A DNA stretch of 64,000 nt from [Eubacterium] eligens ATCC 27750 (lineage in GTDB: Bacteria; Bacillota; Clostridia; Lachnospirales; Lachnospiraceae): positions 248,001 to 312,000 of the forward strand of contig NC_012780.1 of assembly GCF_000146185.1 (NCBI RefSeq), written 5' to 3'. Below are positions 35,600 to 45,196 of the stretch, one piece after another. Both the position numbers and the translations under genes were made by a program. Below the pieces are notes generated by a model. It searched no databases. It was not told the DNA's origin and saw only the letters and a program-made list of their open reading frames with translations. The first letter of the stretch is position 1. Each line of letters begins with the position of its first letter.

Positions 35600-35737
35600 T
35601 ATAAGACCTCCCTTTCCTCTTATTTAATTATTCACCAGAACATTCTTTTGTTCATATTGTTCTTTAAATTATACACCATTACGCCAATTTTAAAAACCTT
35701 TTTCTTGTCAAAATATTAAAGTTTCACCAAAAAATTG

Positions 35738-36313
35738 CTATAATCCGCCTGTTTTCTTTTTCTTAAGCACATTTGCTTTTATATATGCAAATGTATACTC
35801 TTCCCCTTTATCAGCAAGCATCTTCAAAAGATTGTGAAGAAGCTCATCTGTTTCCGGATGCATAATATAATGCCCAAGCCCCTTAATATAGTAATCCAAT
35901 GGATCTGAATCTTTGTACTTGTCTTTATTATATATCCTGCTCGCTGCAACTCTGTCGCAAAACATCTCAGCAACATATTTCACAGGCATTTTCATTCCTG
36001 CAAGAATAGTGCTGTTACCATCGACATCGTAATCTATCCAGTATTCAAAATGATGTTTATTCCTGCCCTTATGATGCAGCCATGCCTTTGAAACACCTTC
36101 ATCTTCACGCTGTGCATTATTAGGACTTCTGTGTCCATCCTGATAGTACTTAACTCCTGGTATGAACTCCGATGGCGAATATTTTGACAAATCATGCATC
36201 ATTCCCTGCCTGTATAATCCAAGCTTAAAGCAGTATTTTCTCACCAGCCTTCTGTGGGAATTAACCGTGTGCAGATGCCCATTGAAATTATGCAGCAACT
36301 TCTTCAATGTCAT
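35738..36313 (-). CDS. DUF5662 family protein
   Basis: The 191-residue protein is His-rich, with HD-like patches GMMHDLSKYSPSEF and WLHHKGRNKHHFEYW, matching a conserved Firmicutes family (DUF5662). Metal binding is likely, but activity is unknown. It lies 22 bases after the DUF4317 gene and is probably cotranscribed. Confidence 0.65.
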   Translation of the reverse strand: MTLKKLLHNFNGHLHTVNSHRRLVRKYCFKLGLYRQGMMHDLSKYSPSEFIPGVKYYQDGHRSPNNAQREDEGVSKAWLHHKGRNKHHFEYWIDYDVDGNSTILAGMKMPVKYVAEMFCDRVAASRIYNKDKYKDSDPLDYYIKGLGHYIMHPETDELLHNLLKMLADKGEEYTFAYIKANVLKKKKTGGL

Positions 36314-36335
36314 ACAGACTCATCCTCCATTATCA

Positions 36336-37505
36336 TTATTCTACATATCCATCAGCGGTTCTATCTATAACCTCACCTGTATCAGGATTAACTGAAATCC
36401 CATTAACCTCAAGTCTCTCGTCAATCTGAATTACAAGGCACTGTCTTCCATCAATTATCTGTGTACTCACAATATCTGTCTTATCTGAATTAATCTTTAT
36501 GACAACATCCGGCGTTTTCACTTCAAATTTCTTACCAGATGAAACATTTGATGCAACAAGCTTTCCATGTTCACCGGCAGCCATCTCAAAGTGCTCCTCG
36601 AAATTCTCAAGCTTTTCCTCTTTAACACCACTTTTTTCCAACAGATCCTTCATCTCAGTTTTATCAAGCATAACCGGTGCCGGACTTTCCTGCTTCTTCT
36701 CTTCTATAATCTGCTCAAGATTTTCATGAATATTCTTCACAATCTCAAGGTCAGCCTCTTCACCAAGTGCCTCATTAACAAGTGATGTAAATGTTTCCTT
36801 CTGCTGCTTTGCAGGAAGCGGAACCGCACAGTCAAGCAGGCAGTCGATAAGCCCGTCCTCAAATTCACTGACATCTTTAGTATAGAAAAGAGTCATATCC
36901 TCATCTGCACTTCTCTTATTAAATGCCGGGAACAGAAATCCCACATCAGGTACATCTACCATATGATTCTGCTTCTTATCATGGAAATTATTGTCCTCCT
37001 CATCATACCCAAGCCCCGGCTTAGAAAGATTCACATGACATATACTGCATAAAATGTAGCTGTAAACCTCATCAGATGCATCATCCATCTCTATATTATC
37101 AGTAGTAACCGCAGGAATATCATATACCTGATTAATTAGAAGAATCAGATAATTACCAACATAGCTGTAATTATTGATAATCCTGTCATAGAATTCGTTA
37201 AGAAGTCTGTCATCCTTAAGACCGCTGTCTCTTAAATTCATTAAAAATGTTCTTGCGCCCTCATCAGCATACGCATCGACATTAAACTTCATATCAACCA
37301 GATTCTTTCCTGGTGTTCCTGAAAGAGTCTTCTTAAATATATCAAAATATTTATGCTTCTCCTCTTCCGGAAGATTAAGAAAATTCTCATTAAACTGTGT
37401 TATCTTATTTCGCTCACCATCAACATAGCATCCGCATAACCTTAATATTCCACAGTCCTCTAATGTATATTGTGATTTAATTTCATTAAGTTCTTTTCGT
37501 GTCAT
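36336..37505 (-). CDS. DUF4317 family protein
   Basis: Family hallmark at the N-terminus: MTRKELNEIKSQYTLEDC followed by RLCGCYVDGERNK. It is about 389 residues and soluble, with conserved acidic stretches. Widespread in Lachnospiraceae, function unknown. The frame opens at 37517, but GGAG is correctly spaced for the ATG at 37505. Confidence 0.85.
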   Translation of the reverse strand: MTRKELNEIKSQYTLEDCGILRLCGCYVDGERNKITQFNENFLNLPEEEKHKYFDIFKKTLSGTPGKNLVDMKFNVDAYADEGARTFLMNLRDSGLKDDRLLNEFYDRIINNYSYVGNYLILLINQVYDIPAVTTDNIEMDDASDEVYSYILCSICHVNLSKPGLGYDEEDNNFHDKKQNHMVDVPDVGFLFPAFNKRSADEDMTLFYTKDVSEFEDGLIDCLLDCAVPLPAKQQKETFTSLVNEALGEEADLEIVKNIHENLEQIIEEKKQESPAPVMLDKTEMKDLLEKSGVKEEKLENFEEHFEMAAGEHGKLVASNVSSGKKFEVKTPDVVIKINSDKTDIVSTQIIDGRQCLVIQIDERLEVNGISVNPDTGEVIDRTADGYVE

Positions 37506-37927
37506 AACTAACTCCATCCTCTGATTATTTATTTACTCATAGCCGGTATTGTCTGAATGTAAACATATTGTGTAATTATAGCATATACTGATGCCCACAT
37601 GTAAAAAAGTTTCAATTCATGCAAGCATGATTACAGTACATTTTTATATTCTCCTCGCTATCCGCGCATAAAAAACTTCCCCGGTTCTGGGGGAACCGGG
37701 GATGAGTAGAGGGGATAGAAATATAGTCAAATATAAGGAATTATGGAGTTATCCTTATATCTGTGTGTAATGTTAATTGTAAAATCATTCAAATTCATTC
37801 AAACAAATTCAATTTCTTTTACAATCATCTATATTATAGCATATTATTTTTGTCAATCAACAGTTTTTTTGCCATTTTTTTTAAAAAAACAGTATTTTTT
37901 GTCAATTTTTTGTCATTTTTTGTGACA
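37506..37927. other. Gene-free stretch of 422 bases
   Basis: Contains the terminator at 37679-37701. A simple repetitive patch at ~37784-37816 has three ATTCAAA-like units. A T-rich patch at ~37860-37925 has GTCA interrupting T runs. No coding region is supported; two overlapping plus-strand frames here are low-complexity. Confidence 0.5.
37679..37701 (-). terminator. Terminator of the serine dehydratase operon
   Basis: CCCCGGTTC and GAACCGGGG (perfect 9-bp stem, 5-base loop) are followed on the minus strand by AAGTTTTTT. Confidence 0.8.
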
Positions 37928-38809
37928 TTAGTTGTCAATATTATTTAACTTTTGCTTATACACTTTTGCAGTTGGTGTTATTGCCAGTCCACCTTCACCT
38001 GTTTCTTTAAGACATACCGGCATGTCATTACCTATCCTTCTCATGGAATCTATAACCTCGTCTGCAGGAATTACGCTCTTTATACCCGCCATTGTCATCT
38101 GTGCCGCCGTAATTGCATTGACTGCCCCAGAAACATTTCTCTTTATACATGGAACCTCAACTAATCCGCAAACCGGATCACATGTCAGCCCCAGCATACT
38201 CTTTAAAGCAAGTGCCAGGGCATTTGCACATCCTTCACTATCTGCTCCCTGCATATAAGCCAGTCCCGCCGCTGCCATTGCACTTGCCGAACCAATCTCT
38301 GCCTGACAGCCACCTGCTGCTCCTGCAATAGATGCATTTTCAGCAATTACCGCACCTATTCCGGCCGCAATTAATAACGCTTTTACACATTCATCTTCTG
38401 TAACGCCAAAACATTTTTCATAAGACAGTAATACAGCCGGAATAACACCACATGAACCTGCTGTAGGTGCTGCTACTATTCTCTTCATGCATGCATTCGA
38501 TTCCCCCATCTTTAATGCTTTTTCCATAACCACACCAATAAAATCACCACATATATTTCTGCCAGACTCATTATAAATTCGCATTTTATATCCATCACCA
38601 CCAGCCATTTTACTTGGTGACCTCAACTGCTGGTCATATTGCTCATCTGCGCTCTTCATAGCCTGATACATCTTTTTCATCTGTGCAAATACATCTCTTT
38701 CAGACATTAGCTTGTCACGTGCTTGTCCCGTAAGAACAACCTGCCATAATTCCTGCTTATTATTAATACTTAATTTCACAAGGTCACTGATTGAATGATA
38801 TTCTGCCAT
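37928..38809 (-). CDS. sdaAA: L-serine ammonia-lyase, iron-sulfur type, alpha subunit
   Basis: Characteristic cysteines and glycine motifs of the catalytic subunit: APTAGSCGVIPAVLLS, GGCQAEIGSASAMAAAG, CDPVCGLVEVPCIKRN. It converts L-serine to pyruvate and ammonia with a 4Fe-4S cluster. The frame begins with GTG at 38830, but GGAGG lies inside that extension and points to the ATG at 38809 (293 residues). Downstream of the beta subunit gene, 51 bases apart. Confidence 0.93.
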   Translation of the reverse strand: MAEYHSISDLVKLSINNKQELWQVVLTGQARDKLMSERDVFAQMKKMYQAMKSADEQYDQQLRSPSKMAGGDGYKMRIYNESGRNICGDFIGVVMEKALKMGESNACMKRIVAAPTAGSCGVIPAVLLSYEKCFGVTEDECVKALLIAAGIGAVIAENASIAGAAGGCQAEIGSASAMAAAGLAYMQGADSEGCANALALALKSMLGLTCDPVCGLVEVPCIKRNVSGAVNAITAAQMTMAGIKSVIPADEVIDSMRRIGNDMPVCLKETGEGGLAITPTAKVYKQKLNNIDN

Positions 38810-38860
38810 AAATCCTCCATTTTTCACCAATAATTATGCTAATCAAATTCTACATTATGA

Positions 38861-39520
38861 TTATTCCAAGCCAAGATAAGTCACCTTGACAACACCTTCT
38901 GCATGTCTTAACCAGTTAATTCCCTCCTCTGGCACTTCCTGGTCACACTCAAGCACCATAACTGAATTGCCGCCTCTGCCAGCCCTGTACAACTGCATGG
39001 CAGCAATATTAACTGATTTGTGTGCAAGCATTGATGTAACTTCTGCCACATGTCCAGGCTGATCCATGTTATGCACAACAAGTGTCGGATAATCACCTGA
39101 AAAATTCGTAGATATACCGTCAATCTGAGCAATATTAATTCGTGATCCTCCAAGTGATTCACCAACAACTTCAAGATTCTTACCAGTTACAGATGTCAGG
39201 AAAATCTGGGCTGTATTCGGATGTGCATCTCTTAATGCTGATTCTCCGAAAACAACCTCTATACCATGCTCCTTAGCAATCTCAAAACTGTCCGGAATTC
39301 TCATATCATCCGGTTTCATTCCAAGAAGTCCGGCAACAAGTGCCTTCCTTGTTCCATGTCCTTTTCCTGTTGCCAGAAACGATCCATATAGAAGAATTTC
39401 TGCTTTTGCAATCGGCTCTCCCATAAGTTTTCCTGCAATGTAACCAATTCTGACAGCACCTGCTGTATGTGAGCTTGACGGACCAACCATCACAGGTCCT
39501 ATTATGTCAAATATATCCAT
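38861..39520 (-). CDS. sdaAB: L-serine ammonia-lyase, iron-sulfur type, beta subunit
   Basis: IGPVMVGPSSSHTAGAVRIG is the diagnostic N-terminal motif. The C-terminal ~75 residues form an ACT domain (TLVVHNMDQPGHVAEVTSML), which probably binds serine. 219 residues. It forms the heteromeric enzyme with the alpha subunit of the same operon. Confidence 0.93.
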   Translation of the reverse strand: MDIFDIIGPVMVGPSSSHTAGAVRIGYIAGKLMGEPIAKAEILLYGSFLATGKGHGTRKALVAGLLGMKPDDMRIPDSFEIAKEHGIEVVFGESALRDAHPNTAQIFLTSVTGKNLEVVGESLGGSRINIAQIDGISTNFSGDYPTLVVHNMDQPGHVAEVTSMLAHKSVNIAAMQLYRAGRGGNSVMVLECDQEVPEEGINWLRHAEGVVKVTYLGLE

Positions 39521-39551
39521 AAATTATCCCTCTTTCCAAGATTTTAAAAAA

Positions 39552-39580
39552 GCCACCGCTCCCTATACAGAAGCGATGGC
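39552..39580 (-). terminator. Terminator after the MATE gene
   Basis: GCCATCGCT and AGCGGTGGC pair on the minus strand with one mismatch, followed by six T. It separates the MATE gene from the serine dehydratase genes. Confidence 0.8.
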
Positions 39581-39607
39581 ACCTTTGCTATCATTGTCTT
39601 TAGAATA

Positions 39608-40948
39608 CTATTCCGGCAGTTTTTTGTAAAGTGTAAAATACATTGTAGTAAAGCTTGCCAGACCACCTATTGCATTAGATACCGGCTCAGCAATAAACAC
39701 TCCTTCAACTCCAAGTCCAAGCATAGGAAGAATAATTGTAAGCGGAACAACAATTATAACCTTCCTGAATATTGAAAAGAACACAGCTCTCTTCGCACAT
39801 CCAAGAGCTGTAAATGTCGACTGTCCCACGAACTGGAACGACATAAAGAAAAACCCAAAGAAATACAGCTTCAATGCATGTTCTCCTAAATTAATCATTG
39901 CCTTATCCGTTGTAAATACCGACAGAATCTCTTTCGGAAATATAATTACAGCAAGCCACGCAATAAGCATATATAAAAATCCAATCGCAGCCGTAAATCT
40001 TATTGCTTTTCTGACTCTTTCGTATTGCTTTGCACCATAATTGTAGCCAAGAACAGGTTGTGCTCCACTACCAAGTGTACTACCAGGAACAGAAAGAATC
40101 TCCCTGACTGAATTAATTACAGTCATAATTCCTACATACATATCCCCGCCATACATAAACAGCATTTTATTACATACAATCTGCACAAGGCAGTTAGTTC
40201 CCTGCATAACAAATCCTGATATTCCAAGAGATGTAATCTTTCCAAACATTCGTGCTTTCAGAATCAGATTTTCTTTTTTTATATGGTAAAATGTTTTCTC
40301 CCCCATAAAAAAGCTTAAAACCCACGCAAAAGACACCCCCTGGCTTATTACTGTTGCTATTGCTGCACCATAAACGCCCATATGAAGCCCATATATGAAC
40401 ACTGGATCAAGAATGAGATTAATAATTGCACCAAGCATAACTGTCATCATGCCCTTTTTAGGATATCCCTGCGCATTAATAAATCCATTAAGTCCGGTTG
40501 AAAGCACTGAAAATATCGTTCCCAGAAGATATATTTTAAGATACTGGTCAGCATATACATAAGTTTCTTCACTTGCTCCGAAAAGGAACAGTACTGGTCT
40601 TTTAAATATATAGCATAACGCCATAAGTGCCAGCGATGTAATAAAAAGCAGTGATACAACCTGTCCTAGTATAAGTTCCGCTTTCTTTTCTTCTTTTGCT
40701 CCTCTTGCCATAGAAAAGAGCGGCACACCACCTGTTGAAAACAGATTAGTAAATGCCGCAACAAGTGTTGTAATAGGAAAAACCAGTCCTATTCCTGTTA
40801 AAGCATTGCTTCCAATAACAGGAAGATGCCCAATGTATATCCGGTCAACAACATTGTACAGAATCTGTATAAGCTGTGCGACCATAAGCGGAATTGCCTG
40901 ATTAATAACATTTTTCCAGACTTTTCCCTGTGAAAAATCACTTTGCAT
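39608..40948 (-). CDS. MATE family efflux transporter
   Basis: 446 residues with 12 membrane helices. N-terminal IPLMVAQLIQILYNVVDRIYIG and the later ILSVPGSTLGSGAQPVLGYNYGA are typical MATE segments. It exports organic cations or drugs using an ion gradient; substrate unknown. It follows the small gene at 40951 within 3 bases. Confidence 0.9.
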   Translation of the reverse strand: MQSDFSQGKVWKNVINQAIPLMVAQLIQILYNVVDRIYIGHLPVIGSNALTGIGLVFPITTLVAAFTNLFSTGGVPLFSMARGAKEEKKAELILGQVVSLLFITSLALMALCYIFKRPVLFLFGASEETYVYADQYLKIYLLGTIFSVLSTGLNGFINAQGYPKKGMMTVMLGAIINLILDPVFIYGLHMGVYGAAIATVISQGVSFAWVLSFFMGEKTFYHIKKENLILKARMFGKITSLGISGFVMQGTNCLVQIVCNKMLFMYGGDMYVGIMTVINSVREILSVPGSTLGSGAQPVLGYNYGAKQYERVRKAIRFTAAIGFLYMLIAWLAVIIFPKEILSVFTTDKAMINLGEHALKLYFFGFFFMSFQFVGQSTFTALGCAKRAVFFSIFRKVIIVVPLTIILPMLGLGVEGVFIAEPVSNAIGGLASFTTMYFTLYKKLPE

Positions 40949-40950
40949 TA

Positions 40951-41277
40951 CTATTCCTCATCACTTACATGTTCTTTAATATCTTTGGCATCTACAATGA
41001 TATCTGGTGCTTTGTTGCCTGTTGCAGCAGTACCAGCTGTCTTAGAAGATGCTCCACCTGCCTTATTCTTATAGCCCGCAACAATTTCTCCAGCGACCTC
41101 TCCAATCTTATTTCCTGCTATTTTAATACCTTTTTCGGCAGTTTTCGCAGCCTTCATAGCTTTCTTGTCAATTTCCTTTTCCTTAACAAATGAAGAAGCC
41201 TTATCTGCCATATTATTAGTAGCATCCACAGCTTTTCCGACTCCATTCAATACTTTTTCTTTATTAATAAGACTCAT
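40951..41277 (-). CDS. Small helical low-complexity protein
   Basis: 108 residues, rich in Ala, Lys and Gly, no membrane helix, with an amphipathic helical N-terminal half (NKEKVLNGVGKAVDATNNM) and an acidic end. Family not recognised. AAGGAG is placed for the ATG at 41277 rather than the frame opening at 41295. Adjacent to the MATE gene. Confidence 0.6.
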   Translation of the reverse strand: MSLINKEKVLNGVGKAVDATNNMADKASSFVKEKEIDKKAMKAAKTAEKGIKIAGNKIGEVAGEIVAGYKNKAGGASSKTAGTAATGNKAPDIIVDAKDIKEHVSDEE

Positions 41278-41339
41278 AATTGCACTCCTTTCCATGCGTT
41301 GGAATTTGCATTCCAGAATTATATAACAAATATTAATTT

Positions 41340-42056
41340 CTAATATTTCAGCATAATTACTGCATTTATCTTATCCGTATTTAAAGATATTATACATCCT
41401 TTGTCAATTTTATAAAAATGTGCTTTTACCTCATCATTTCTAAGCAATTCCTTACGATATTCAATACTTACAAAGTTGAATTGTGGTCCGTTAAAATATT
41501 CTTCTGGCATTACATCATAAGCAGCATCCAGATAACTGATATTATGCATATGACCAAGATAATCAACATCTCTCCTTAATATATTATATGGAATTTCAAT
41601 ATAACCAGTGTCTGGAGGATCTATTCTGTTTACTTTTTCAGTAAACACATGTATTTCAGGCTCTGATTCATATCTGTCCATTATTTCCGGTGTAATTCTT
41701 ACCGGTCTTCTCCTGTTAATATCCATATATAACCAGCGTGATGTCGCAATAACAATTGTTTCACCATTCTTATCAGTAATCCTGAAATCTCTCTCCGCAA
41801 ACAGCTTATCTGCGGATGTTGACCATGTATAAACAGTTAATTCATCATTATATGCAGGGCGCCTTATAATTTTCATCTGCCAGTTCAAAACAACCCATGC
41901 ACAGCCTGTTTCATTGATTTCATTAAGTCCAAGCCCTACTGTAGCAGAATGCAAGCCTGCAATATCCTCCAAAATAGTAAGAATAGCCCTGTTAGTAGCC
42001 TTATTTTCCCTTCCACAATCTTCAAGACCAATTCTGTATGTGTAATTAAATACCAT
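41340..42056 (-). CDS. Acyl-ACP thioesterase family protein
   Basis: Double hot-dog fold. First domain: NRAILTILEDIAGLHSATVG and VVLNWQMKIIRRPAYNDELTVYTWS. Second domain: RRDVDYLGHMHNISYLDAAYDVMP, with the D-x-x-x-H-x-x-N active-site pattern. It releases fatty acids from ACP. 238 residues. Monocistronic, next to the replicon module. Confidence 0.85.
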   Translation of the reverse strand: MVFNYTYRIGLEDCGRENKATNRAILTILEDIAGLHSATVGLGLNEINETGCAWVVLNWQMKIIRRPAYNDELTVYTWSTSADKLFAERDFRITDKNGETIVIATSRWLYMDINRRRPVRITPEIMDRYESEPEIHVFTEKVNRIDPPDTGYIEIPYNILRRDVDYLGHMHNISYLDAAYDVMPEEYFNGPQFNFVSIEYRKELLRNDEVKAHFYKIDKGCIISLNTDKINAVIMLKY

Positions 42057-42180
42057 AATAACCTCATAATTCCATAAAAATAATTTGTTTGATAATTATA
42101 CCGTTAGTTGCAAGATAACTCAATACATCTAATATTAAATTGTGTACTTAAAACATCTGAAGCACTATATATTGTGAAAA

Positions 42181-42196
42181 TGTTTCACATGAAACA
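42181..42196. promoter_or_regulatory. parS-like site
   Basis: TGTTTCACATGAAACA differs from the Firmicutes/chromosomal parS consensus TGTTTCACGTGAAACA at one central base and keeps both 7-base arms. It lies ~365 bases upstream of parA. Confidence 0.7.
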
Positions 42197-42249
42197 TGAT
42201 AAACATATGTTCTAATTTCCATTTTGATTATTCTATTTATTGTTAAAAC

Positions 42250-42266
42250 TTTGAACTCAGTTCAAA
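42250..42266. promoter_or_regulatory. Palindromic operator, copy 1
   Basis: TTTGAACTCAGTTCAAA is a perfect 8+1+8 palindrome. Its core TGAACTSAGTTCA recurs at 42374-42386 and 48610-48622, with a degenerate copy at 42470-42482. Confidence 0.65.
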
Positions 42267-42373
42267 AATCTTTCTGTTTTTCACTCATAAACTATCTTAT
42301 TTGTACATATTATTATAATATTCCAATTTGTATTTCAAATTATATTCAAAGTGCAATACATCATTCCATTTTT

Positions 42374-42386
42374 TGAACTGAGTTCA
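42374..42386. promoter_or_regulatory. Palindromic operator, copy 2
   Basis: TGAACTGAGTTCA, perfect 6+1+6 palindrome, same core as copy 1. Confidence 0.65.
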
Positions 42387-42469
42387 CTTTTTTCTGTTAA
42401 ATCTAATTAAATATAAAACTATAAAGTAAAATTATGAAGTATGAACCATGAAGTATGAAGTATGAACTG

Positions 42470-42482
42470 TGAACTGAGTGCA
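42470..42482. promoter_or_regulatory. Palindromic operator, copy 3 (one mismatch)
   Basis: TGAACTGAGTGCA lies 19 bases upstream of the parA -35 box, the expected place for promoter control. Confidence 0.5.
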
Positions 42483-42501
42483 AAGTTTTTCGAAAAATCA
42501 A

Positions 42502-42529
42502 TTGAAAAGTATTTTAAATGATGTATAAT
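42502..42529 (+). promoter_or_regulatory. parA promoter
   Basis: TTGAAA and TATAAT separated by 16 bases, 32 bases before the ATG. Confidence 0.6.
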
Positions 42530-42561
42530 TAACATATACTAATATTAAGAAAGGAAATACA

Positions 42562-43389
42562 ATGGCAGAAGTAATTAGTTTAATTAATGAAAAAGGTGGA
42601 GTAGGAAAGTCTACCTCTGCAATAACTATTGCACAGATTTTAGCTATTTCAGAATACAACGTATTATTGATTGATCTTGATCCACAGATGAACACAACTA
42701 AAATGTTTGGACAGGCAGAAGCTAATCCTGATATTAATTATGAACATCTGTTTTGCGTAAAGCAAAATAATAAAGATGCCGTTATGAATTTTATAACAGA
42801 TACAGACTACGATAATATATCTATTCTTGCTGCATCAAGGGAGCTTAACAGTCTTATATATAAGATATACGATAAAATGAAAGAAACTAATGTTGAACTT
42901 TATCTACGATATAATCTTAATCTTATTAAAGACGAATTTGATTATATTATAATAGACAATTCACCTTTTAAGTCTTATCTTACATCATGTGCAATGTGCG
43001 CAAGTGATAAAATTATTACACCTATCTGTGTAGATAATTTCTCTTATGATGGACTTATGTCTCTATTAGATACAATTGAAGAACTTAATGACAAATATGC
43101 ACTAAGCATTGAATTTGCAGGTATATTTATGACTCGTGTAGCAGGAAGAACTACACTTTTCCGTCAGATGTATGAAAGTTATGAAAATATGTTCGGTGAC
43201 AGATTTCTTCCAATTTCTATAAGGAACTGCATAGCTGTCAATGAATCAAACACTACATTTGAACCTTTGTTAACATATGACAAGAAGTGTCCGGCATCGC
43301 TTGATTATGTTGAACTTGTCAATTATCTTGGATTAATGGACACACCTCATTACCGTAAGCTTGCAAAATATCTGAAAGGAGAGAAGTAG
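42562..43389 (+). CDS. parA: ParA-family partition ATPase
   Basis: The deviant Walker A KGGVGKST lies at residues 11-18, with LLIDLDPQMNTT (A' motif) and DYIIIDNSPF (Walker B) following. 275 residues with no N-terminal HTH, so it is a small ParA/Soj-type protein rather than a P1-type one. It drives replicon segregation by ATP-dependent nucleoid binding together with the ParB encoded next. The upstream operators suggest autoregulation or a shared regulator. Confidence 0.9.
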   Translation: MAEVISLINEKGGVGKSTSAITIAQILAISEYNVLLIDLDPQMNTTKMFGQAEANPDINYEHLFCVKQNNKDAVMNFITDTDYDNISILAASRELNSLIYKIYDKMKETNVELYLRYNLNLIKDEFDYIIIDNSPFKSYLTSCAMCASDKIITPICVDNFSYDGLMSLLDTIEELNDKYALSIEFAGIFMTRVAGRTTLFRQMYESYENMFGDRFLPISIRNCIAVNESNTTFEPLLTYDKKCPASLDYVELVNYLGLMDTPHYRKLAKYLKGEK

Positions 43390-43391
43390 TA

Positions 43392-44588
43392 ATGGCAAAG
43401 AAATCATTTAGTGCCGGAACAACTAAATCCGGTGTACTCAATAACGATGGTGGTGAAAAGCTCCGTGAAATACAGGCTAAAGCCCAGTATAATTTTAAAT
43501 ACATTCCAAAAGAAAAGATTATTCCAAATCCTAAGAATGAGCAGTATTCACAGGATGGAATAGAAGCACTCAAAGAAAGTATTCTTGTAAATGGTCTGCG
43601 TCACAATCTGTCTGTTTTATATGATGCTGAAACAGACCTATACAGACTTATTTCTGGTGAAAGAAGATATCATGCCATATGCCAGATGACTGATAAAGAA
43701 TACCGGGATAACTTTCCTGCAGGAATACCTTGTAAAGTAGAGAAATCTGATGTAAATGCTATTGATGAAGAAATTATGCTTATTTCCGCCAATCATGATG
43801 TCAGAGAATCAAGTATGGAAGTAAAAAGATGGGAAGTAAGCCGTTTATTAGAACTCTATGAAGCCAAGAAATTAAAAGGTGAAATTAAAAATATACACGC
43901 TGAAATTGCTAACCAGCTTAATATCTCTGAAAGACAGGCAAGAAAATATACAACAGCCGAGAAGCTTATACCAGAACTTTCTGAATTACTTAATTCTAAT
44001 GGCATTGATCTTAATCAGGCAGATAAATTCGGCAAACTTGATGAAGATGCACAGAAAACAATTCTTTCTATTATTCAGAAGAATGGAACTATTGAAAATG
44101 CGGAATTCCAGTCTATAAAAAAATTATCAGAAGAACGTGCCGATGAAGCAAGAGAGTATAAGAAGCAGCTCGATTCAGCAACGAAAGAAATCGAAGATAA
44201 GGAACAGACAATCCGGTTATTAGAACAGAAAATCAGTTCTATACAGCAAAATGATAAGCCATCTAATACTGAACAGGACAAAGATGACATGGTTAAATTC
44301 GCAATGCTGGCAAAAGAAAAAGCCGAAAAGGAAAAGGCTAAGATGGAAGCCCAGGTAGAAAAGCTTAAGCAGCAGCAAAAGGAAAAAGAACAGCGACAGA
44401 CATCTATCTCTGATTCTGAATTAAAAAGAATAAATTCAATTGCCAAGCTTGAACAGTCTTTAACCTTATTAGAAAATAATTTTGACATTCTTAAAAATAA
44501 TAAATCAGTTATAAAAAATGATGCTGAGCTTAAAATAAGAGTTGAAATTTTAAAAGACAGACTGGTTGACCTTATAGATAACCTTTAA
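43392..44588 (+). CDS. parB: ParB-family partition protein
   Basis: The N-terminal ParB/Srx domain has KYIPKEKIIPNPKN and LISGERRYHAI (the CTP-binding GERR box). The HTH region follows (HAEIANQLNISERQARKYTT). The C-terminal ~170 residues are a long charged coiled coil rather than the usual short dimer domain. 398 residues. Starts 3 bases after parA with its own GGAGAG site. Binds the centromere and loads on DNA; candidate sites are the parS-like sequence and the TGAACTSAGTTCA palindromes. Confidence 0.88.
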   Translation: MAKKSFSAGTTKSGVLNNDGGEKLREIQAKAQYNFKYIPKEKIIPNPKNEQYSQDGIEALKESILVNGLRHNLSVLYDAETDLYRLISGERRYHAICQMTDKEYRDNFPAGIPCKVEKSDVNAIDEEIMLISANHDVRESSMEVKRWEVSRLLELYEAKKLKGEIKNIHAEIANQLNISERQARKYTTAEKLIPELSELLNSNGIDLNQADKFGKLDEDAQKTILSIIQKNGTIENAEFQSIKKLSEERADEAREYKKQLDSATKEIEDKEQTIRLLEQKISSIQQNDKPSNTEQDKDDMVKFAMLAKEKAEKEKAKMEAQVEKLKQQQKEKEQRQTSISDSELKRINSIAKLEQSLTLLENNFDILKNNKSVIKNDAELKIRVEILKDRLVDLIDNL

Positions 44589-45196
44589 TTTCCTCATATA
44601 TGAATTTTTGACATATATATACATATTTCATCAAATACATAATAAAAATGCGTATATGGTCATTTTACAAAACCATAATTTTGACGGGTAGTATTCAATT
44701 TTAGTTAAATTTGAATATTTACCTGTCATTTTTTATTTAATAATAATTTATAATAGTTCTTTTTAAATCTATATATACATATATATTATTATCATTTAAA
44801 CATATATTGTTAATTAGCAGTTATGTTAAACCGCATTATTACTAACTTTATTGAATTTTCATGTGTTATTTTTTTTCATTTATGATGACTTATTAAGGTC
44901 AATAAGAATTCTTTTTTTTCAAAAAATGTATTTAATTTTTTTATATATTTTTTTTCTTTCAAAAAAGGTATTTTGTTTAATAATTATGTGTTTTTTTATA
45001 CTTTTTCTGTCGAAAACTTTCAAATAACATTTATTATAGTAGTCGCATAAATACACTTTTACACTATTTTATGTAACAATTTGATAGTAATAAGATGTAT
45101 CTTCAACATTTTAAAGATGAGAATTTCTTAAATTATAATATTTGACTAAAATTTATGGGATAAATGAAAAAAAAGACACGAAAAAAAGACTGTTTT
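44589..45196. other. AT-rich gap of 608 bases after parB
   Basis: Contains the parAB terminator at 44683-44727 and several T-rich runs with CAAAAAA-GTATTT-like units (~44930-44975). Extreme AT content could help strand opening, but no iteron-like array is visible here. No gene seen. Confidence 0.5.
44683..44727 (+). terminator. Terminator of the parAB operon
   Basis: An imperfect ~20-bp inverted repeat (GACGGGTAGTATTCAATTT against AAATTTGAATATTTACCTGTC) is followed by ATTTTTTATTT. Confidence 0.65.

Larger units (their letters stand above)
42057..42561. other. Regulatory region upstream of parA
   Basis: 505 bases without a gene, containing a parS-like site (42181-42196), three palindromic operator sites (42250, 42374, 42470), a patch of repeated ATGAAGTATGAA-like units (~42433-42470) and the parA promoter. 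Confidence 0.7.
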
